NCBI GenBank assembly: GCA_016584305.1
Contig: JACEEZ010022880.1
Span: 422,370-486,369 of the forward strand
Source: Chionoecetes opilio
Lineage: Eukaryota > Arthropoda > Malacostraca > Decapoda > Majidae
DNA: 64,000 nt
Reading direction: 5' to 3'
Shown: piece after piece, positions 60,167 to 64,000 of the stretch
Layout of the letters: every line of letters starts with the position of its first letter
Position numbering within the stretch: the stretch's first letter is position 1
Translations under genes and position numbers: made by a program
Notes under the pieces: generated by a model
Database searches by the model: none
Told to the model about the DNA's origin: nothing
Seen by the model: only the letters and a program-made list of their open reading frames with translations

Positions 60167-61658
60167 TTGCTAATACAATTAGCATAAATGACCTCTCCTA
60201 ACTACACTGAGTCCACTCACACTAATTGACAACACACGTTACCACTTATAAAAACCTGAACGCGCTCATTACAACTTTATAGTCTAGAAGAGTTAACCTC
60301 TACTGTACCACGGTCGCATCGAAAACGGACTTTTTCAGGGGTAGCTGTTCCAAAAAACTTATAAGCATAAAAATAAATATAGGTTCCACTAACTCTCTTC
60401 ACTTGTACACTTAAATCACAAGAAACACTCGTATACTACCCACCACTGTTATATACTTGTCTGTGTTGGTTGTGAAAACTGCACTGGTTTGTGTTACAAT
60501 GTGTCTTTAACCCACAGTTAATCACTTAAAATAAACACTTAAACCATTTAACCCACACTCAACAGGTAATTCCTACTTAACTAGACAACTGCAACACTTG
60601 TACACTGTCTTACCATAACCTCGACATTATCAAAGAAGGGAGTTTGCGTTGTTTGTGAAACACTAACAAATGAATAATGTAACGAAGTGTAATAATATTT
60701 ATCACTCTCTACCTTGCTCCCTTGCACCTCATCTCACGAGTGTGGCAACCGAACACTCTCTCTCCACTCTGGTGAGATATGGTAACTCACTCCTCTTCCT
60801 CATCTAATCTCCGCCACTCACAACAAAATGCTTTAAACCCCGCGAAAGCACTTGATGCCGGAGCCAGTAATATGGCTTAGAAGCTGTGACGTATTTGCTA
60901 GCCACTCACCTCACAATAAACCCCGTGACGTCACTGAAGCAACGAATCACAGAGCAGGTTGCTCTGACGTCACCACCTTTTGGCGCGCACCGCACCTATC
61001 TCCCCTCGATCACATAGGACCACAAAGGAAGGATAAATTTTCACTAGTCACTTCTACCACTTCCTATCTGTTTATAAAACTGGGTACTAGTACTCACTTA
61101 GCGCAGGTACTTAGCTTGCAGTGAGATACTCTTTGTGGCGTTGTAGTCCTGAAGTGAGAGGCCTTATGAAGACAAGACTCGAAGCATCCCCCTTGCGTCC
61201 AAGATGGCGGTGATGTAATCCTCTGAAGTCGTGCAGAGATTGAAGACGTGTATATAAGTAATCCAAGTGGAGACGCGTAGATAAGTAATCCAAGTGAAGA
61301 CGCTTAGATAAGTAATCCAAGTGAAGACGCGTAGACAAGCGAAGCGACACTCAGCCTCACACACTGTCTTCCTGTCTTTTCTCACTTGAACTGCAGACGA
61401 GCTTAACTTCCCAAAACAGTTTTTTTCGAGGCTGTAGACAACTGTAGGACACACTGCCAACTGTTTCTGTTAGATCTCTCACACTTTAGGCCCTTGAGTC
61501 CTTTCGAGAAGTGGAGAAACAAAATGGCTGGGTTTGCCGCTCTCAAAAAAAAACAATGGGCGGCCCGGACTGGCCAGCCGGCTTTTTTTTATTTTCAGTC
61601 TTTTCCTTATTAAACCCACTTTCGAAGACGTAGGCTTTGTTTTATCGCTATCACCAGG
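60167..61658 (-). other. Gypsy 5' leader, 1.5 kb
   Basis: Long untranslated region between the 5' LTR and gag. It contains a 28-bp minisatellite (61248-61335) and no recognised coding frame. Confidence 0.7.
61248..61335. repeat. 28-bp minisatellite in Gypsy leader
   Basis: Three units of AGTAATCCAAGTGAAGACGC plus GTAGATA with few differences. Confidence 0.88.
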
Positions 61659-61934
61659 TATACCGGGTCCCCACTAGGCCTCCCTATATGCTGTTGCTAT
61701 AAGGTGAAAGGAGACACGCCGTTACTTGATGCGTTTAATACCTAGTGAGAACCCGCGACTGTGGTCAACCGGTACACTGAAACGGGTAACACAGAGGGCC
61801 GCGGGGAGACGCCTTGGGGCGTCTGGCGGGAACAGTACAACGCCCGCGCTTTGAGTTACCACTTAGGTTTTAACCTATTCATTATAAAGTCCTTAATGCT
61901 AATCTACACAAATGTGCTAATCACCACCAGCACA
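61659..61934 (-). repeat. Gypsy 5' LTR
   Basis: It matches 54838-55113 over its whole 276 bp by eye. It holds the promoter of the element in principle. A TATA-like motif was not evident. Confidence 0.9.
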
Positions 61935-62299
61935 TCTCAGTCAATACCATAAGCCTTCCGAGGATCTACATGAGACAGCTGTGGAGCCATCCGGGAAAAT
62001 CATAGGCTGGAAAGATGAAGAAGACAATTTTTTAGATATGTTTTTAGCTAGATGCCAGAAGTTACGAGAGGAGTTTGATTCAGAAATTTGTTGACATTTT
62101 CAATGAATGAAGGAGTTTTGGTAAGTTGAAGAAAAGTTTTGGCATGATTACGGGCAGAAAGATAAAGGGCATGCGTTTAAGGAGATGGATGGTTATGGTA
62201 CTGTCTGTGAGATGCATCTCTATCTTGGACAGCATGAGAACAAGCAAAGTTAAACCAAGGTTGACAGGCTTTAGGGTTAGAGAAAGTGTGTGGAATGTA

Positions 62300-62545
62300 T
62301 GGCCCGTACCGAGAGTCACAAAGCGACAAACTACGAACGACTGAGGAAGGGTAGCGTAAAAGGGATATTTTTCGGAACCAAGAGCAGCGACGAAGGTCGG
62401 CACAAAGACACGGGTACCCCCGTGTCTTCGTGCCGACCTTCGACCGTCGTCGCTGCTCTTCGTTCCGAAAAATATCTCTTTTACGCTACCCTTCCTCTGT
62501 CGTTTGTCGTTCGTCGCTCGACCTTCATCATGACTCTCGGTATGG
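62300..62545. mobile_element. Hairpin element in jockey-like endonuclease
   Basis: Arms of about 120 bp (CCGTACCGAGAGTCAC at the left end and GACTCTCGGTATGGG at the right) meet at a near-zero loop ('cacgggtacccccgtg'). It is inserted in the minus-strand jockey frame. A duplication of about 4 bp (GGCC/GGGCC) is possible. Confidence 0.8.
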
Positions 62546-63000
62546 GCCAATGCCTCCATGCCAGAGACAATATGGTCAGTGAAAGAAGATGATAGCTAAA
62601 GCTAATGGTGAACATTGAAATCGCTAAGAAGGGAAATTTCTGGAAAAGAAAAATGAGATTCGATGTGCTCCATTTTTTATGTCAAATAGTTGAAGAATTT
62701 TACATAGTCCAAAGAGTTAGGTGAGAGATATACAGCATAGATAAATTTAGTAAGAGAGTGACATTGAAGTTAAAGCCAGATGGTAGAAGATTCTGAAGAT
62801 TCAAGACCGTAGGCACGAGAGTAAGTTATGTCTTTGCATACATATACGCAACAGCCAGCTTTGGTTTGAAAATGAGAATAGAGAGAGTAAGAGGAAACAG
62901 AAAAGGGACTTTATTGGAGAGGGAAAATATTGCTTTCTTCTGCTGCTTTGCCTCTAGTTCTGTTTATGAGTAGGATCTAGCATGGTTTAGGCATCTCTCA

Positions 63001-64000
63001 GAACAATAGGAAAAGTGTTTTTGGGTAGAAAAACCAGTATAATTAGAAACCCAAGACATTGGCGACTCAGCAAGGTGCTTTCACAAGATAAGCATGAAAC
63101 AATGAAAGGCATGTAGCTCCATTCATACGTGGCTAGTGTGTCACCTGATGAGTTACCAAGTGATAGAATTATGCATTTCTTTACGTTTCTTTCCATAATA
63201 GCAGCATTTCCACTGTAAAAGTGTACTGTGTACTATGTGGGGCATTTTGCCTTTAAATGGCCATAGTTCAGGGGATTCAAAATATTGTGTTATGAAATTC
63301 TGTTGGATGAAAGCCAGATGCCATAAGTCTCAGATGTTCAATCGTTTTTTATTTATTTTTTCACTTTTGTTTTATTATTAACTGTGGACGGTCCCCTTAA
63401 TCAGTAAAGGCAAAATGTTAGAAAAATTTGGTTAAATCGAGAGAAAATACATTTTGACGATGAGCAACAACACTGTTGATGCCACGCTAGCACATGGCAG
63501 GCTGATGCAGTAGTGACGCTGCCATGCAGGTCCTGATGGTGCCTATCTGCATAGCGCACCTGAGGTTTCATATTACTCAGACATGTCCGAGCTTCATGAA
63601 ATTTGTCCACGTAGATTATTTATCTATGGAATGTGGTATTCGAGTTACTGGGGATCTACTGGTATATTTTATTATCTGCTATCAATAGAATGGCATCTAG
63701 ATTTAATTGATCCATATGTACGCCAAGAGGCTTCCACTCATTTTGAAAACCTAACAAGGCAGCTTTATCAACCGTTAGAACTTTAATGGGCTTACTAGGT
63801 TTGATATGAATACACCCATACCTCTCTCAATGCACAAGTTACGTTCCTGGAAAATCATGTGGTAAGTGAAAATGTGTTAAACTAATCCTATTTTGCCATT
63901 GACTCCCATTATATATATTGAGATACGTTCTTAAGACCAAAAATCAGGTCCCAACTATGTCATAAAATGCAATGAATCTTTACCATCATCATCACACCAC
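63001..64000. other. No supported feature
   Basis: AT-rich sequence. A 67-residue open frame at 63583-63786 has no recognised motif, splice signal or repeat match. Confidence 0.4.

Larger units (their letters stand above)
54838..61934 (-). mobile_element. Gypsy LTR retrotransposon (7.1 kb)
   Basis: Two direct repeats of 276 bp flank gag, protease, reverse transcriptase, RNase H and integrase on the minus strand, with integrase last (the Gypsy order). Flanks read ACTC and TCTC, a probable 4-bp duplication. The target is the jockey-like RT, whose + copy at 37671 shows the uninterrupted site. A primer-site candidate TGGTGATAGCGAT follows the 5' LTR (about 61644-61656). No clear polypurine tract was seen beside the 3' LTR. 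Confidence 0.92.
51750..63000 (-). mobile_element. Jockey-like element split by three insertions
   Basis: Minus-strand pieces in order: endonuclease (62550 to about 63000; AVYLSPNSLDYVKFFNYL-like), linker and RT start (61935-62299), rest of the RT and C-terminus (53453-54837; QYGFCTGRSS, ELTNIFTLSSPSLV region), and 3' UTR (51750-51940). The breaks are a hairpin element, the Gypsy element and a pogo-like MITE. Stops and shifts are frequent, so it was decayed. The 5' limit is approximate. Confidence 0.78.

Noticed and set aside
63583..63786. 67-residue open frame as a gene
   Set aside because: No motif, splice context or homologous repeat. Its length is expected by chance.

Overview
The window reads as nuclear DNA of an arthropod, most likely a decapod crustacean. 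This is an inference from content: very long (GA)n, (CA)n and (TA)n tracts, TTAGG-type telomere-like repeats, and dense RTE, CR1-like, jockey-like, Gypsy, hAT, pogo/Tigger, Tc1, piggyBac-like and MITE sequence. Host coding sequence is sparse and intron-split. No prokaryotic operon, CRISPR array or rRNA was seen, and every tRNA-like sequence found is the head of a SINE.

Host genes. (1) Three exons of an SLC5-type sodium-coupled solute transporter lie on the + strand at 35621-35824, 36457-36678 and 41753-41876. All junctions keep phase, and the gene continues past the right edge. A cluster of eight GCCAAT boxes (33638-33818), paired TCAGTT initiator-like motifs and a candidate 5' UTR exon ending at a GT donor (33962) lie 1.7 kb upstream and may be its promoter. 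(2) Two phase-compatible exons at 14021-14113 and 14163-14278 encode the C-terminal end of a flavin amine oxidase of the polyamine/spermine oxidase type.

Transposon landscape, left to right. 1-8.5 kb holds palindromic elements, a TAGCG-ended element with 3-bp target duplications, and telomere-like tracts. 9.3-11.3 kb is a decayed RTE retrotransposon. 15.3-18.4 kb is a TIR-bounded element carrying an XPG/PIN-like nuclease plus a cysteine-rich domain, best read as an Academ-type DNA transposon. 18.4-22.9 kb is a hAT element with 8-bp target duplications and a broken BED/hAT transposase. 24.7-27.3 kb is a three-unit tandem array of a TIR-bounded unit. 28.2-31.2 kb is a five-layer nest: SINE, then Tc1, then MITE-A, then CR1-like, then MITE-C, with MITE-B in a second place in the Tc1. 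36.8-41.1 kb is jockey-like and CR1-like sequence inside the SLC5 intron. 44-51.7 kb holds piggyBac and pogo/Tigger relics, one pogo-like element having amplified a captured retrotransposon zinc-motif segment. 51.7-63 kb is a jockey-like element on the minus strand, split by a Gypsy element (54838-61934) with seemingly identical LTRs, by a pogo-like MITE and by a hairpin element.

The strongest leads are the Academ-like element, the nested stratigraphy with reconstructible empty sites, the captured-and-amplified retrotransposon segment, the shared TAG terminus and 3-bp target duplication of two element types, and the contrast between identical Gypsy LTRs and a gag-pol full of single-base frame breaks, which may reflect assembly errors.
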